NCBI GenBank assembly: GCA_013076295.1
Contig: RQOL01000699.1
Coordinates: 372,001-436,000 of the forward strand
Length of the DNA: 64,000 nucleotides
From: Sanderia malayensis
Lineage: Eukaryota > Cnidaria > Scyphozoa > Semaeostomeae > Pelagiidae
Direction: 5' to 3'
The position numbers and the translations under genes are program-made. The notes under the pieces were generated by a model. It ran no database searches. It saw only the letters and a list, made by a program, of their open reading frames with translations, and was not told the DNA's origin. Shown here piece by piece: positions 31,363-45,500 of this stretch; position 1 is the stretch's first letter; each line of letters begins with the position of its first letter.

Positions 31363-32337
31363 TGCAAATAACAGATAAACGAAATTGATCTTGTTAGAAA
31401 CTCAACTAAAATACAACAACAAACAAATACTGGAAATTGATAACAACGCAAATAAAATTTATCAACGAACAACACAATCCACAGATTGACAAGATATCAA
31501 CAGAACTCTTAAAATTTTGCAACAGACAGTTGAATAAAACTATAATACTAGTTTATTAGTTATATTATATTAATATTGGGGGAAAGACAAAGATAACTGA
31601 ATGACAAGGACATTAAAGTGGTGGGGCAAAAATGTTCCACTGGTGGGGCAATGGAAGGGGCTGGTGGGGAATTCCCATCATTTTATAAGTTAAAAAATCC
31701 CCTGAAGTACATGACGTATTAGGAACAAAAAAAGGTGTCACCATTATATTCTGTTATATATTCTATTATAAACCATATACAAAAAAGTAAAAGCAGAGAA
31801 AGTATAACAAATTTAAAAAAAGATAATCGGAAAAATAAGAGGGAAAATGCATCTTTATAACTATAGGAAGTCCAAATTTACAAAAATGCATTTTCCTGCC
31901 ACGATAAATTGCCTGTGAATGGACCACCACAAGTTTGAGACATCCACACCAGACATGGCACACCAGGTAACCCAGTATAGACTAAAATATTTCCATGAAT
32001 TGAATAAGAGCAGTGAATTAATAAAAAATACAATTAGTTGCTATAAAATTCGGATCTGGTTCTTTTATCGCATGCAGCCCAGTTGACTGCAAAGCAAAAC
32101 TGCGGGGTGGAGATTGAGGTACATGGAACAATAGCTGAGGTTGGTTGTAACGAACCTAGAGAGACACTGTATTGTATCAAGAAGTCGTTAAATCGAGAGC
32201 GCACAGTGCATTGTAGCCAAAGTTGCTCAAAAGACGAGATGGTTAGTTGGTTGTGCTAAAAAGTCTCTTGCAGAAGAAGTTCGCTTGAGATTCCAATCTG
32301 TTGCTATAAAAGCAATTATAGAATCTTCTAACCACAA
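31363..32337. other. Region 3' of MEGF8
   Basis: Expected to hold the MEGF8 3' UTR on the minus strand. A minus-strand AATAAA lies at about 31552-31557. No other gene seen. Confidence 0.35.
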
Positions 32338-33504
32338 TTACAGATTGACGGTGTTCATATACCTCGTCGTCGTCTTCAGGGAAGTGTGTTCTGAGCAAGA
32401 AGACACTTCGGTTACCAACTGTTGCGGTGTGGTCTTGACAAGTGCCGAGCCAACTGCCAGATTCCATGGCGACTCATCGTTCTCCGGAAACTGAACAAAC
32501 ACGGTCAAAACGGCGGCCATATCATCTTCCGTATTCTCGATGGCCATAGGAATAATCGTGTAGCTTTTACCACCCCTCGGCTGGCCCGCATCCACGCTTC
32601 CTTCGAGCAACCGCGCCTGCTCGGCGTTATACAGACGAATGGATTCGTTGGGTTCACATTGCACGGAATAGCAGGCAAAGGGCCTACTGGCCATTGTCTC
32701 CAACGCCACTTGGTGGGCAATGCCCGCTTGGCGACCATGGTTAAGCTGCTTAATTTTCCAGACCACGAATAAAACCGATAATAACAAAAAGAATGACGTG
32801 AAGAACACAGAAAAGAAAACAAACAGATCGATCTGCGGCAGATCTTGCCGAAAGTACAACACGCCGGCGGTCAGGGGATTCGCAGCCGTACCGCGCGTCA
32901 CAACACCAATATAAAAGCGTTCTTTGGCAAACTGTTGACTGCGATACGGTATACCGATGATGACCCTTTGCTGTACATCAGAAACCATGAATAATCCACC
33001 TGTGTATTCTGCGTACATGCTCAGAGTTTTAAAATTGGCCTTGACCGTTCTATCCGGCTCAATGGGTATGTTCGAAGTTACCAGCACCCCTTTCCCGGTC
33101 TGGGACCCCTGTGTGGCAGTGAATACATTAATCACAGAACCCAGAGAGTCTGCGTCGGCTACGTCTCGTTTCTGACGCGGCGAGGTCTGCTTCTTGTAAA
33201 AGCGCATGACTTCTTTGCCCGTCGTGTAGTTCATGTCGACGGTATAACTCGTACTCTCCGTCGTGACGAACAAATCTAAGGCACCTTCGAATACGTCCAC
33301 AGTTAAACGAATGTCCACATTCGTGTACTTGGGCGGCACGGCAAAGAAATACGTCTTATCAGCAGCGATCGGTTTTACAATAGAATCCCTTCCCACAACA
33401 TGTTTCTCCGTGCCAATCACTATAACGTCAGAGCGCTCCACGCGACGGAAACACTGCCTTCCATCCTCCGGGTTGCCAACGAAAGGCTTTTTACATTTTG
33501 TACA
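32338..33504 (-). CDS. MEGF8: MEGF8 exon 33: juxtamembrane domain, TM helix, cytoplasmic tail
   Basis: Residues 2388-2775 to a stop at 32338-32340. Begins [20 protein letters not shown], then the conserved [20 protein letters not shown] beta domain. A basic RQKR follows at about 2497-2500, which fits the furin consensus. Then [18 protein letters not shown] leads into the transmembrane helix (about 2613-2636). The tail carries MASRPFA (about 2658-2664), the motif shared with attractins that is linked to MGRN1-family ligase binding, and an [11 protein letters not shown] segment matching vertebrate LEPTEDGMAGV. Confidence 0.95.
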   Translation of the reverse strand, partial: CTKCKKPFVGNPEDGRQCFRRVERSDVIVIGTEKHVVGRDSIVKPIAADKTYFFAVPPKYTNVDIRLTVDVFEGALDLFVTTESTSYTVDMNYTTGKEVMRFYKKQTSPRQKRDVADADSLGSVINVFTATQGSQTGKGVLVTSNIPIEPDRTVKANFKTLSMYAEYTGGLFMVSDVQQRVIIGIPYRSQQFAKERFYIGVVTRGTAANPLTAGVLYFRQDLPQIDLFVFFSVFFTSFFLLLSVLFVVWKIKQLNHGRQAGIAHQVALETMASRPFACYSVQCEPNESIRLYNAEQARLLEGSVDAGQPRGGKSYTIIPMAIENTEDDMAAVLTVFVQFPENDESPWNLAVGSALVKTTPQQLVTEVSSCSEHTSLKTTTRYMNTVNL

Positions 33505-36500
33505 CTGGAAATTCAATTGAAAATAAATGTCTCTTGCGCATATTAGGGAGGGGGGGGGACGGTGAAAAAACCTGCATTTGGGCACACTGAAATTGGACAT
33601 CCGAAACTTTACTTTTCGCGTAATACCAGAGTAGTTTAAACTCGGTTATTGCCCGAACTAGCATCTTTTATTGATGCATGAAAAATAATAGGGAAAGAAA
33701 AAAGTCGCAAAAGCAGATAGAGTAGCAGCTGATGGTGAAGGTTGAAAATCGCCAGCAAGAAATAGTGATAAAAAGATACCCCGGTGAATGAAAATGAGAC
33801 CGGGAAAAATTTCGAAATATTAAGAAAACAAAGAAAATAAACTGGAAAAGAAGAAAACGGTTAGTGAAACCCTTGAAACCGGGCAATTTTAACCGTGCAA
33901 TTGATGAAAATGGCAACACTTACCTGTTCTTTCCAGCAATCGATCTGGCAATCAGCATTCGACTCTGTATTCTGCCGACACTTGCATCCTAAGCCAGTAA
34001 TATTATGACAGGTTTCAGCATGTCCTTGGCACATACATCTATTGAATTAAAAAGATGCGCTTGAAGACAAACCTTTGGACAATACCGATTTAGGAAAGTT
34101 AATTTAAATATTGAGCTTATAGGGTATGTCAAGAAGAACATAAACATGCCAAGGAGATACACAAACCGAAGAAATCAAGTTAAATCGCTTGCAGGAATTA
34201 TCGAGGTTTGCTGTGGGGTAGGTTACAGTGACAGAATGCCATTTCGATAAACCGTACCTTTCACAAACTTTCTCTCTCAGGAAGAAATCATAGAGGCATT
34301 TCTCGCACTTCGACCCTTCACTATTTCCTTGGCAATACATGCAAATAGTGTCCGCTACGCTTTTCGGCCCACTCGTCAAGCTTGCGTTTAACTGCAACAA
34401 ACATCAAGCAATGTGACAACGTATCGGGCTTAAAACAACGTAATTAGCTAAGATAGCATATATATATGTAAATACTGCGGAGTCGTACCATGCGGATACC
34501 TGGTTGTAATGGTCTTAGATTAAATTAGATTAAAAATGAAGTAGATGAGTAAAAACGTGTAGATACAATATAAATAAAAAACGGTTCTTTGTCTTTCGGA
34601 AAAGGGTGCGAATAACTGTTCTACTGGAGATATGTAAAGTGTCTTGATAAGCAACGGAGTTCAACAATTATAGTACTTTAATCGGAGAAACTTTCGCGCG
34701 TCAAACTTTCGCGAAAATGGCCAAAATTCGCGAAAGTTTATCTCGCGAAAGTTTCTCCGATTAAAGTAGCCATTTAAGAAGCGAATAAAACTTACCAGTG
34801 CTCCATCCTTCAAAACATGAGCCGGCAATAGGGCTACCTCTGACGAAGAAACACACGTCCAAGCGCGACCATTGCAAACTGAATGACATGGCGTACAAGT
34901 TGTGCCGGCTGTTGGGTCACCGACAAAACCTGGCTTGCATTCATTGCAGTTAGGACCCTAAAAACCAATGGACAAAACAGTGGGTGAAATGAACGGGAGC
35001 AGAGATGATTGTTTACAGTAACTAACAGTGAAATCTTCACATTATCAACGCGCCAGACGATTATACAATACAGTGGAAGCATGACTTGATTGCAATGTTT
35101 TTATATGGAACCTTAATCTGCTGCGTTAACGAAATTATTTGCAGACGTAGCTATGTCATTTTTATATTTTATTATGTAGTTCTTTCCATGCAATGTTTAT
35201 TTTTAGTTTCCCATTTTATATAAATAAGTGTAATTGTGTCAGTAGATTTAGATACATTCAAGTAGCAAACTGAAAATCTGATCGAACTTTAAGTTGTCTA
35301 TTCCTCTGGGCTATTGGGGTCTGTGACATACAGCACAGTGGAAGGATGACGTAATTAGCTTGACAGGGACTACAAAATACGATGAAACCCGGTCAACATG
35401 AACCTGACAGGTGGTCAAAATATACAGCGGGATGTGGAGTCGGATCTCAATGAAATTTGCATGGGGGGACAATACGCAGTGGGCAGTTGAATCAGGATAC
35501 AATCAACCCAGCAGGAAACTATGCCCATTAAACGAGGATAAATCCTACATTCAAAGAATAATTAAACCGTTAAGCCGGGAATTTATTTTCATAGAGATAG
35601 CGAGTCGAGGTTTCACTCTAAACATCTTAACGGCAAAAGATGCAGAAGGCACAATTTAAAACTTCTATTCAGAAAACCTAGTTAGTTCTACCGATTGTAT
35701 CTTTAGAAAGCCAGCTTCCTTTGTCCCTCCTAATACTATTCATGCCATCTTACCTGCGTGTTGCTACGGCAATCAAGGCACACATCAGCATGCGTTGCAT
35801 TTGGACAATTGCTTTGGCCGTTACACTGACATTGTGTTGAGCAATTGTTGCCTGTCCAGCCAAAAATGCAAACGCAAACGTCCGCATCAATGCAATCGCC
35901 ATGCAGACAACCATCCTTGCACACTGGTAAACATTGATTTGTGCTGAAATATAAAAAAAGCGATGGCATATAGGATAGAGGCAATATGGATACAAGGCTA
36001 CAACGTTGGGTTGCTTGACTAATAAACGATTGTGTCATAATTAAACTATGCCTCATGCAGTGGCATAAGGTAAGCTTCAGTTGTAATCCCTCCATGTGGC
36101 CCGTGTAAGACAAAAAATAGTTAGTGGGGTAGCATGAAAATATCTTGACTTACGTGGTATTTCTGGCATATCCCGCCTTACATTTACATATGTAGCCGAT
36201 GTCCAGGTCAATGCATTCTTCAACTGACTTGCAATTGTGACGTCCATTGAGGCATTCATTCTCGAGCGGACACACCGCAGGTGCCCAAGTGGAATAACTG
36301 CTCAGGGCAAAGGTGGAAGAACTGCTGCCATTTATACTGCTGCATGCACCAGTATATGCAGCTGAAAAGGAAAGCAAGATATTCGATCATGTACAACAGA
36401 CGCACAAATGCTTACAACTGTACAACCATGGTGATTTAGCGAGTCTTAAAAGGAGCAGAAAAATACTGCAGTATGAATTGTTAATACTTCGAATTAACGT

Positions 36501-39500
36501 TGGCGTGTTTATTAACTTATACAGGTGTTATACGGGGCGTGTATTGAAAACACTGTATGGACTTGTGCCATGCGTCTAATTCGCAGTGTTCTCAGAAACC
36601 ACATTGTTAACAAACAGAACACTTAATCAAAAAAACAATAACTCTTCAAAATCCTCTGACATGTGTTTTCTACGCCCTTTTTCTACCTCATCCCTGGTTT
36701 TCTCTTCAAAGCGAGGCTATAATGACGTCATTCCGTTCAACATTACGGTATAGTAAACACCCGCGTATAAGAACCTGTGAATTCTGCATCCAGCCTATTG
36801 TTCAAATACAATAGTCTATTGTCCCTTCTATTTTTTTGAGCAGGGATTTCAGCCTGGATGGTTCTTAATTCACTGGTTTTTATATGCGGGTGTTTACTGT
36901 ATTGGGGGTTCCCTAAACAGACGATATGTTGTATCACGTTTCAGATATTTGGCCCGTTAACCCGGCAAGCTCACAAAATGAGGACTGATTCATTAAAGTG
37001 AGATAAAGCTGTCGTCGTCCGTCCCTTACACAGAAAATGCGCTTGAATAATACAATCGTACCTAAAATGCCACCAGTTTTGCAAATGCCTTGTCCCATCA
37101 TCGTTGGTTTTTCACACCAGCCGCATTCAGGGTTGCCAAGACACTGCGCACATCGCTGCATAGCAGAGCAGTTTGCAGGGCAGACCGTGTCGTACAGTGT
37201 TGCGCAATCTCCTGAGATACACGTGACCCTTGTTTGGCTCCAGGCCAGACAGCTTTGCAGAGACTCACTCCAAACGCAACTTTTGCTACCGCCCTCGGCT
37301 CCTAGCCGCAAAATGAGAATAATACGCATATTAAAATACAGGGCAATAATAGGTTACAATGAGACACGGAGAAAATTCTAAATAAAGATCGCACCACAAG
37401 ACAGACAATGTGTCTGACAGTATAACAAAGAATAGCAATTTAATGTTTTTCGTGAACAGCTGCAATTGCAAGCTGAAATATAGCCAGAAAGACGACGAAC
37501 TTAGAGAACTCTGTGCTATGGACTTAAACTGGTGCCTAAAGATAAGGTTGATTGCATTTGTCTGACTTGTGCAGTGAATTGAGGAATCAATCAATTAATT
37601 CACTATGGGGCGTAAAACATCTTGGTCCGAGTGGATTTTTCAGCGCACAATCATCCACGAATACCGTATTATTGCATTTTCCAAACGCTCACGACCCGAT
37701 GAAAGTGTTTTTCCAGTCTCTACGTTATTATTTGAACCAAACAGTGAAAATTTAAGGATTCTATTAACCACCCTGGCCGGTTAATAGAGGGAGGCGCTTA
37801 TTTCACACTTGATTTTAGGGTGGGCGCTTATTGGAGGGGGGCAGTTAAAAGAGGGTGGGCGCTAAATAGAGGAAATACGGTATGTGGACGGAATAATGCG
37901 TACAAGAGCAGAATTAGACCACATTGGTTCAATGTCAAAAGATGTCATACATTAGGCAGATGTACACGTACCTTCTGATGAAAGGCAAGCAGAACAATTG
38001 GTAAACGATGCGCACTTCTTCGGGCATTTGTGTGGTGGCGCTTTGTCGGTAACAGCTCCAGAAGTTTGGGACTCCAGCGATTTACGAAAACAGTTCCAAG
38101 GGTTCGATCTTCTTGGGTCGTATATACGTTTTCGTTCCGCTTTGTAAAGGTAATGCCGCGTCCAGAAACATTCGCCTGCTCCAGCACAGCTCTCACACGA
38201 CGAGGCTTCGCAGCCCAATTCTAAACAGCTGCCCAGACCGGTCAAATCGTACGTTCCCGTGCAAGCTTCACCGTGACTTCGACAGCCTTGATCGAGGCAC
38301 CAGTGGCAGTTAGGCCGACTGAGGCCGGGAAATGTTGCTAAACAAGACACGCATGATTTATACGTGCTGCAAGGCTTGTTCGAGATGGCAGCACTGTTGC
38401 ACTGTGTTCCGGAAAACACCACTGAACTACTGTTGACGGTTCTATTCCACCCGGTCGTGTAATTGCAAGGGTGCGGTATCTTTGAATTGACACCGAAACA
38501 GCTTCCGTTGTTTGGCAACAATAAGCGTGAATTGCACCAACTGCAACCGCTGCTCGACAAACAATCAACCTTGCTTCGAAGGAGGCTGCAAAGGTCTTTC
38601 GGCAACTCTATATGCCATGTGTCTCCAGGTAATTTCCCCCCTGTGTAACCAGTGGATACAAGAATGCTACTGTCGTTTAGGGCAATGGCCGTCGAGCCAA
38701 CTCCAGCAGGAGAAAATGCATCGCCTTGTGTGTATTTGCGATCTAGGAGAAAAGCAAATGCTTTGCTTAAAGCCCGCTTAAAGATGCATATGCACAGTCT
38801 ATAATAAGCAACATTAGCACTGCTGGATGTAGTAATAAAAATGTCAAGTGATGTTCAGTCAATTGAGATTGTGATAGATAAGAAATGTTGTTGTTGTGGT
38901 AAAAAATAGGCCTAAACAGTTTTAAGTTGGGTGAGATAAAGAAGAAAAAAGAAAGAAAAAGATTGTCTGAGCCTAACCTGTTAACGACAGCCTCATCCAA
39001 GTGTCACAATTTCTCTTCCAGACAAAGAGATTCGAATTAAAACCTCGTGAATTCACGTCTGAATATCCGCCGGTAACGAACATGACGTCATTGAACATTG
39101 AAGCAGAATGATAGTAAAGCTTGAATGGCTGGGGGAAAAACATGGAAAATATCGATTATTTACTTGATATGCTATACAGCTACGAGTATACCAGATGTGT
39201 GCAGTTTCACATTCTGTGAGACCCTCTGAGCAAACATTAGTGTAAGCTGTAAGAATAGGAGAGTGTAGTGTTCGCGATAATACCTCGTTCTTTGCGACAG
39301 GCCGCAGATAATTCCAACTCATCGAAACAATATCCAACCGATACACACGACTGGATTCTTGAATTTTCTCCTCATAAAAAGCAATTCCACCGAATACGAA
39401 AATATTCCCATTGCCATCGTAAACAGCACTGTGTCCATATACGCCTGATATAAAGGGCAATATTAAAGATCATAAAAAGATAAACAAGTAATGAAAGGAT

Positions 39501-42500
39501 TTACTTCGCCAGTCAATTATTATCTATAAGACAATAAATATGTGGGATCCTTTCAGGTGGCCGCGTGGCCTAATGGATAAGGCGTCTGACTTCGAATCAG
39601 AAGATTGAGGGTTCGAGTCCCTTCGTGGTCGTTTTTGCAGTCTTTTTTTATTTTTATTTTATTTTATCTGTATTTTACTCTTAATTTATGAATGGTATGT
39701 GCGCGATACTGCTGTAAATTTCAACCGTTCAATACATTCTATTTTTATTCATTACATTAACTTTCATAAGAAACTTATCAGAAATTGTCAAAACTAAAAT
39801 GTACTTGTACTACCATGCCTTGCTTGCCCAGGGTTTATTGAAATTTACCAGCTTATTTTTCATTTTTTCATAACAAAATCGAAAAAAAACACATTTTCAA
39901 AACATACCTGCAATAGGAAATCCAGATGGTTTTAAATATTCCCAAAACAAGGTATCGAGATTGATTTTCAATGTAAATTCATTTAAGTTTTCTGTCAGAC
40001 CATATCCACCAATGACGAACAATGAATTTCCAACAAGTGTGCAAGAATGACCAAACAGGGTTGGAAGTGAACGGGATGGCTGTAAAAAGTCAAAATAATA
40101 ATTGTCAAATCAAATATGTAACAGAGAAAATATTTCAATTCAGAAATTTAGAAAAGGCGCTTATTTCAAAATGGTCTGTTGAGGAGGCATTTATTTGAAG
40201 AGGCGTTTATAAGCAGAGGCACTTAATCGAGGAATAATAGATGCTGAAAAGTGCAGAAGAAATATTTGGCTTTGTGATTACAACGTGTAAAAAAGGAAAT
40301 TGCTAAGAACGTCTTGAGAAAGTTTCAGTACCAAAAGTAAGAAATTCCTGAGAGTTGGAGTGCTGGATTGAAAAATACAGAAAAAACGTGTCTTTATTAA
40401 GATGAAAAAAGAATCACAACAGAAGATTCGTTTTTTGTTCTTTTACCTTTCTATTAATCATAATGGGAACTGAATTAGTTAAACTAGTTTGCTATAAATT
40501 TATAGTTGTAAACAGTTATTAGCTTCAATTCTAATTAAGTAACGTGTACTTACTTTGAGCACTGTCCAAGTGAAATTCGCAAGGCTTAATGAAAGGAAAT
40601 CATTAGATACACCATGTGCAGTTGTGCCACCGTAGATAAACATTTTATCCTGTCAAATGAAGATAAAAACTCGATTCAATGCTAAAATCTGCTAAAAAGA
40701 GTTAGCATTTCGTTACTAAACATCCAATCTGGCTACTGTATCAAGTTTTCCACGCTCTCCCATGTGTCTACTGGATGACGTTTTACTACATCTATTGTAT
40801 AAAGCTCTTTGCTGTATCTTCTACTCCATGACGTTCTCCAAGGCAATTACATAAACAAAATCACGCACATGCCAAGATTACCTTGTAAATAGCTCCACAG
40901 TGGAAGTATCTGGCTTGATGGTCGCTCTTCGCAGGTATTTTCTCATATGAGTGATGTTGCAAGCTGAAAGACCAGGCGTCGTTGTAGAGAGAATCGTGCA
41001 GACCACGGCCAGCATACAAAATAACACTGTTGTTCTGCTGGTAGTGCAGAAACGTGTGTCCATAACGCGGTGCCGGCTGCCTTGTCGTTTGAGTTTCTGC
41101 GAACGCTACCTTACGAATAGTGAATTTATCATGCGCTGCTGTTTCGTTACAATTAGTGCCAGTAAAACCAGGCAGGCAGATACAGCGAGACGTTTTCTGA
41201 AAAACATAAAACACAAAAAAATGTTAATAGACTACGGTGAAAATTTTTAATTACAGTAAAGGAGTCTCGTGGAGACTTCCACAAAAATAAATATTTCATC
41301 TCATGAAATGGTCCCAGTTTGAATTTCGAAACACAGTTACGTAAAAATGAGTTCAGCGAATATTTTCCGATCACACACGAAGAACGTAAGTCTCATGTTT
41401 AGCTTCCTATACGAACAAATTCGTTAGATGAGCTGGGAAATTCATTATGCCGAAGTGTCGCTTAGGTAAACAATTCATCATACTCACAGCGTCGCAAAAG
41501 CCTTGGCCAGCCGAACCAGTGCAGTTGTTTGGGCATTTCAATTGATCGCAATTGACGCCCATCCATCCATGCTTGCACACACAGGCTACACCATGTGTTG
41601 CATTAGGTTGGCAGACACGATTGCCGCTACAGCGCCATGGACAATCGTACACATTGAATCTTGCAACGAACATGGCATCCACAACCTTCGACTTCAACTT
41701 CGGTCCTTTGTACACGATGCTCAAGCTACCGGACGTAACAGAAATCATTCCGACCGAGTTGCCATCGTATCCGCAAACAGACGCCAGTGGCTTTAGTCGT
41801 TGTGAATTGGATATGGTCGAATTAATCGCTGGCAATAGGGGCACACCATCGTAAATATACACGTGCGATTCTTGGCAGGGCAACTTCAGATCACTGAATT
41901 TTAGAGTTATCAATGACCGAGTCACATTTCCGCCAGTTGCTGTTGCTCTATTCCTGACGCTAAAAATGCCATAATTTGATACGTTCGATGCTGAGATAAC
42001 CCAAAGGCAGTTGTATGATTTTGTCCCCATAGACAGGGCTCCTGATAAAACAGTCTTTATCATATTGAATTCTGAGCAGTTGTGATAGCAAACTCCACCG
42101 TTTCTGAGGAAAAAAATATCTGGAGATTAAAAACTCTTAAATTAAAGCATCTTAATTTCCTATAGATATAAACAATATGCAGCCTCAGAAGTCATGTTTC
42201 CACAAGACAATCTATCATAGATAGATTGTCTATCTATGATAATAGATTGAAAAGGAATATCCAAATTGAAAAGGATATCCAGAGAGTTAGGTGCCTACGG
42301 TAATGTAAACTTCGATATAATGCTATGTTTTTCAACATTCAGCATCAATGAGTACATTGCAATAAGAACAAGTCCCTATCTTTGATACCTGCTCCTACCA
42401 CTAATACCACATCTGCAACTATATACGCCAATATTTCGCATCAACGCACGACAAAAACATAACAGCCAACTCAAGAGGGCTACTCCCAACTGTCCCTGTG

Positions 42501-45500
42501 TTATACAGGTTGCTAAGTTTCAACATACCTTGCATCTCCAACTAATCCGGCTTGACATTTTTCACACTTGTCCCCAGTCGTGTGGTTCATGCAGAAGCAT
42601 TTGCCAGTTCTCGTGTCACATACTCCTCTTTTCTCGTCGCCATGTCCATTGCACTGACAAGGCTTGCAGCCAGCTGAGCTTGTTGCATTGCCGAATGTCG
42701 CAAACAGGCATTCCTGGCAATGCATGCCTTTGGTGTGCTCTGAAAACACAAGCAACAATCGGGTAAAGTGCGACGTGAAAATCCCATATTGACAAATTCA
42801 CAGGTCTAAGAGTGGGAGAAACTTCTTAAGCTACAACAAGGATAACAAGAGTTCCATTGGATTGATTTTAAGTACGTCGCTTCAAAAATACTGAAGATAG
42901 CTTAAACATCAGTTCAGCGCAATGGGTAATTCATACACAACTTCGTAAAACGTTCCTTTAGAGTGCCAGCTACTATGTACGTTTTTTGATAGTAATAGAA
43001 ATGATTCCTTCGATAATCTCTGTGGATAATTTTCAGAGCGTTGATTAAGAGTTCAATTGGAGGAATTTCAGAGGATTTCTTCGCAACTTAAACACAAAAT
43101 GGCCTTTTCAAGACACGGTCATGAGTAGCAACAACAGATGCTGTGACAGTACCATCTACGTGTATATTACCTTTGCATTCATCGCAGATACCAATGCCAT
43201 TGTTGCACGTACTGTGTCCATTGCAACCGCAGTCTATAGAACAATTGATGCCTTTCCAGCCCAAATCACACTTGCACTGGTAATCTGCACCGCAATGTCC
43301 ACGATAACATTGATGATAGCATCTGCAATAACACGAAAGCAATATGAAGAGCAATGTGGAGATAACGTTGATTACATGACTTATATTTATGACGTATATT
43401 TATATATATTTATATGCAAGCGCTGCGTAGCTAACTACTGTCGTTGCCTTTTTGTACACAATCCCTGTGCATTTCAGTGGAACCCAAAATTGAAAAAACT
43501 TCACCACGAAGCAGTTCATGACAATTAGTTATTTATTTCGTTACACCAGGATGTTCACTACTTTGGGAGGCTTGTTATATGAAGATTGCATAGTATTCTT
43601 TATATCAAAGCAGTAGAGATAACAAAAATAGGAAGTGGTTGTACAACGAGGTACCGTATTTCCTCTAATAAGCGCCGGGGCGCTTAATAAATATTTTGCA
43701 AAGATAGAAAAATATTTTGCAAAATTATTTGAACCAAACAGTGAAAATTTAAGAATTAGTTCACATTTTTTGATTTTAGGGTGGGCGCTTATTAGAGGGG
43801 GCAGTTAAAGGAGGGTGGGCGCTAATTAGAGGAAATGCGGTATATGGAAGTGTCGATATTCAGTTGGGTTATATCGTGGAGTACGATGGTCCATGTCAGG
43901 ATGTCATTGCATTTTATCACACCAATATACACGCTTAGGCCCAAGAAAGATTCTATTAACTATGAAGCAATTAGTCTAGGGAAAAATTTTGTTTTTTAGA
44001 CCCGAATGATCATTTTCTAGTGAACGGGTTTGATATACTTCGTTGTGCTTACGTTTTATCGCATTTGGTCCGACCGTCACCAGTGAAGCCTCGGTTGCAA
44101 ATGCAAATATAGCTGCCGTAGGTATTGAAGCATGTGGCGTTAGAATTACACTTGTCCATCTTCAATCTACACTCGTCAACATCTGGACATCTGTCATAAG
44201 ACCATGCAGCTCTACAATTAAAAAAAAGTATTCGACTTTTTTCAATACCGTGTTGGCTCGAATACGCGCCCCGAGGCCTTTACCAATGAAACGCCTATTA
44301 AAAGCGGCATTTAAAAGAAAGGAGCTGACTAGAAACATCACGTTACGCTACGTGTACAATCACATTGGGTTAACAAAGATTCTTACGTTTCATTTGTATT
44401 CATGATTGCTGAACAGTTCCCGCCATATTTTGGACCGGCAAAATCGCCATCTCGGCATCTGGAATTAAAACAGAATCAATTTTACAATTCATGCCTAAGA
44501 AACCACGCAAAACCTGTCGCACAAACTCTGTGATGCCAAGAAATTAGTTCATGGCAGCAAAAGCCGCAGGAACAATGATCCGTCACTCGTCACAGTTCAA
44601 TAAGGCCATTCTGCTGAGATAGATTGTATTGAACTTAGTGATGACGAACGCCCTGGTAAAACTATACAATCATGTTTAAGTATGAAATAGCTTACAATCC
44701 AATGAGCGGGTTGTCAACGTTTCCACACCAGCCACATCGATGGTCTGCAAAACATGAGGCACAAGTTGTATGTCTTGAGCAGTTTTGGCAAGCATTCGAA
44801 GAATCGCCCCTGCAATAAGAAAAATATTATTATTATTTATATTCGTTAGCAATGCTTCTAATCTATTCTAACCTATTCTATCCTGTTCCATTCCATTCTA
44901 TTTTATTCTATTCTATTCTATTCTATTCTATTCTATTCTATTCTATTCTATTCTGTTCTATTCTATTCTATTCTATTCTATTCTATTCTATTCCATTCCA
45001 TTCCATTCCATTCCATTCCATTCTATTCTATTCTATTCTGTTCTGTTCTATTCTATTCTATTCTATTCTATTCTATTCTATTCTATTCTATTCTATTCTA
45101 TTCTATTCTATTCTATTCTGTTCTATTCTATTCTATTCTATTCTGTTCTATTCTATTCTATTCTATTCTATTCTATTCTATTCTATTCTATTCTATTCTA
45201 TTCTATTCTATTCTATTCTATTCTATTCTATTCTATTCTACTTTATTCTATTCTATTCTATTCTCAAATCTACTCAATTTTTATCATATGATCTTCTCCA
45301 AAGTAGTCTACACATATCCTCTCCGTTTATTTAAATAATACTTGAATCTACTCATCTTTAACCTTCTTTCTACTCTTTTCTATTCTCTCCGACATGCTAG
45401 CAACATTTTTACTATTTTCTCCAACGGAATAATAACATGGCTATCACTGCTCTATATGTCGGGGTGAATACACCTGCAATAACAACCTGTAAACCATGCA

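Noticed and set aside
39129..39163. 35-bp intron between MEGF8 exons 24 and 25
   Set aside because: A donor at 39283 gives a 155-bp intron and normal kelch spacing. The 35-bp version would insert about 40 unrelated residues.
44852..45334. 160-codon ORF rich in Leu-Phe-Tyr-Ser
   Set aside because: Direct translation of the TTCTA microsatellite.
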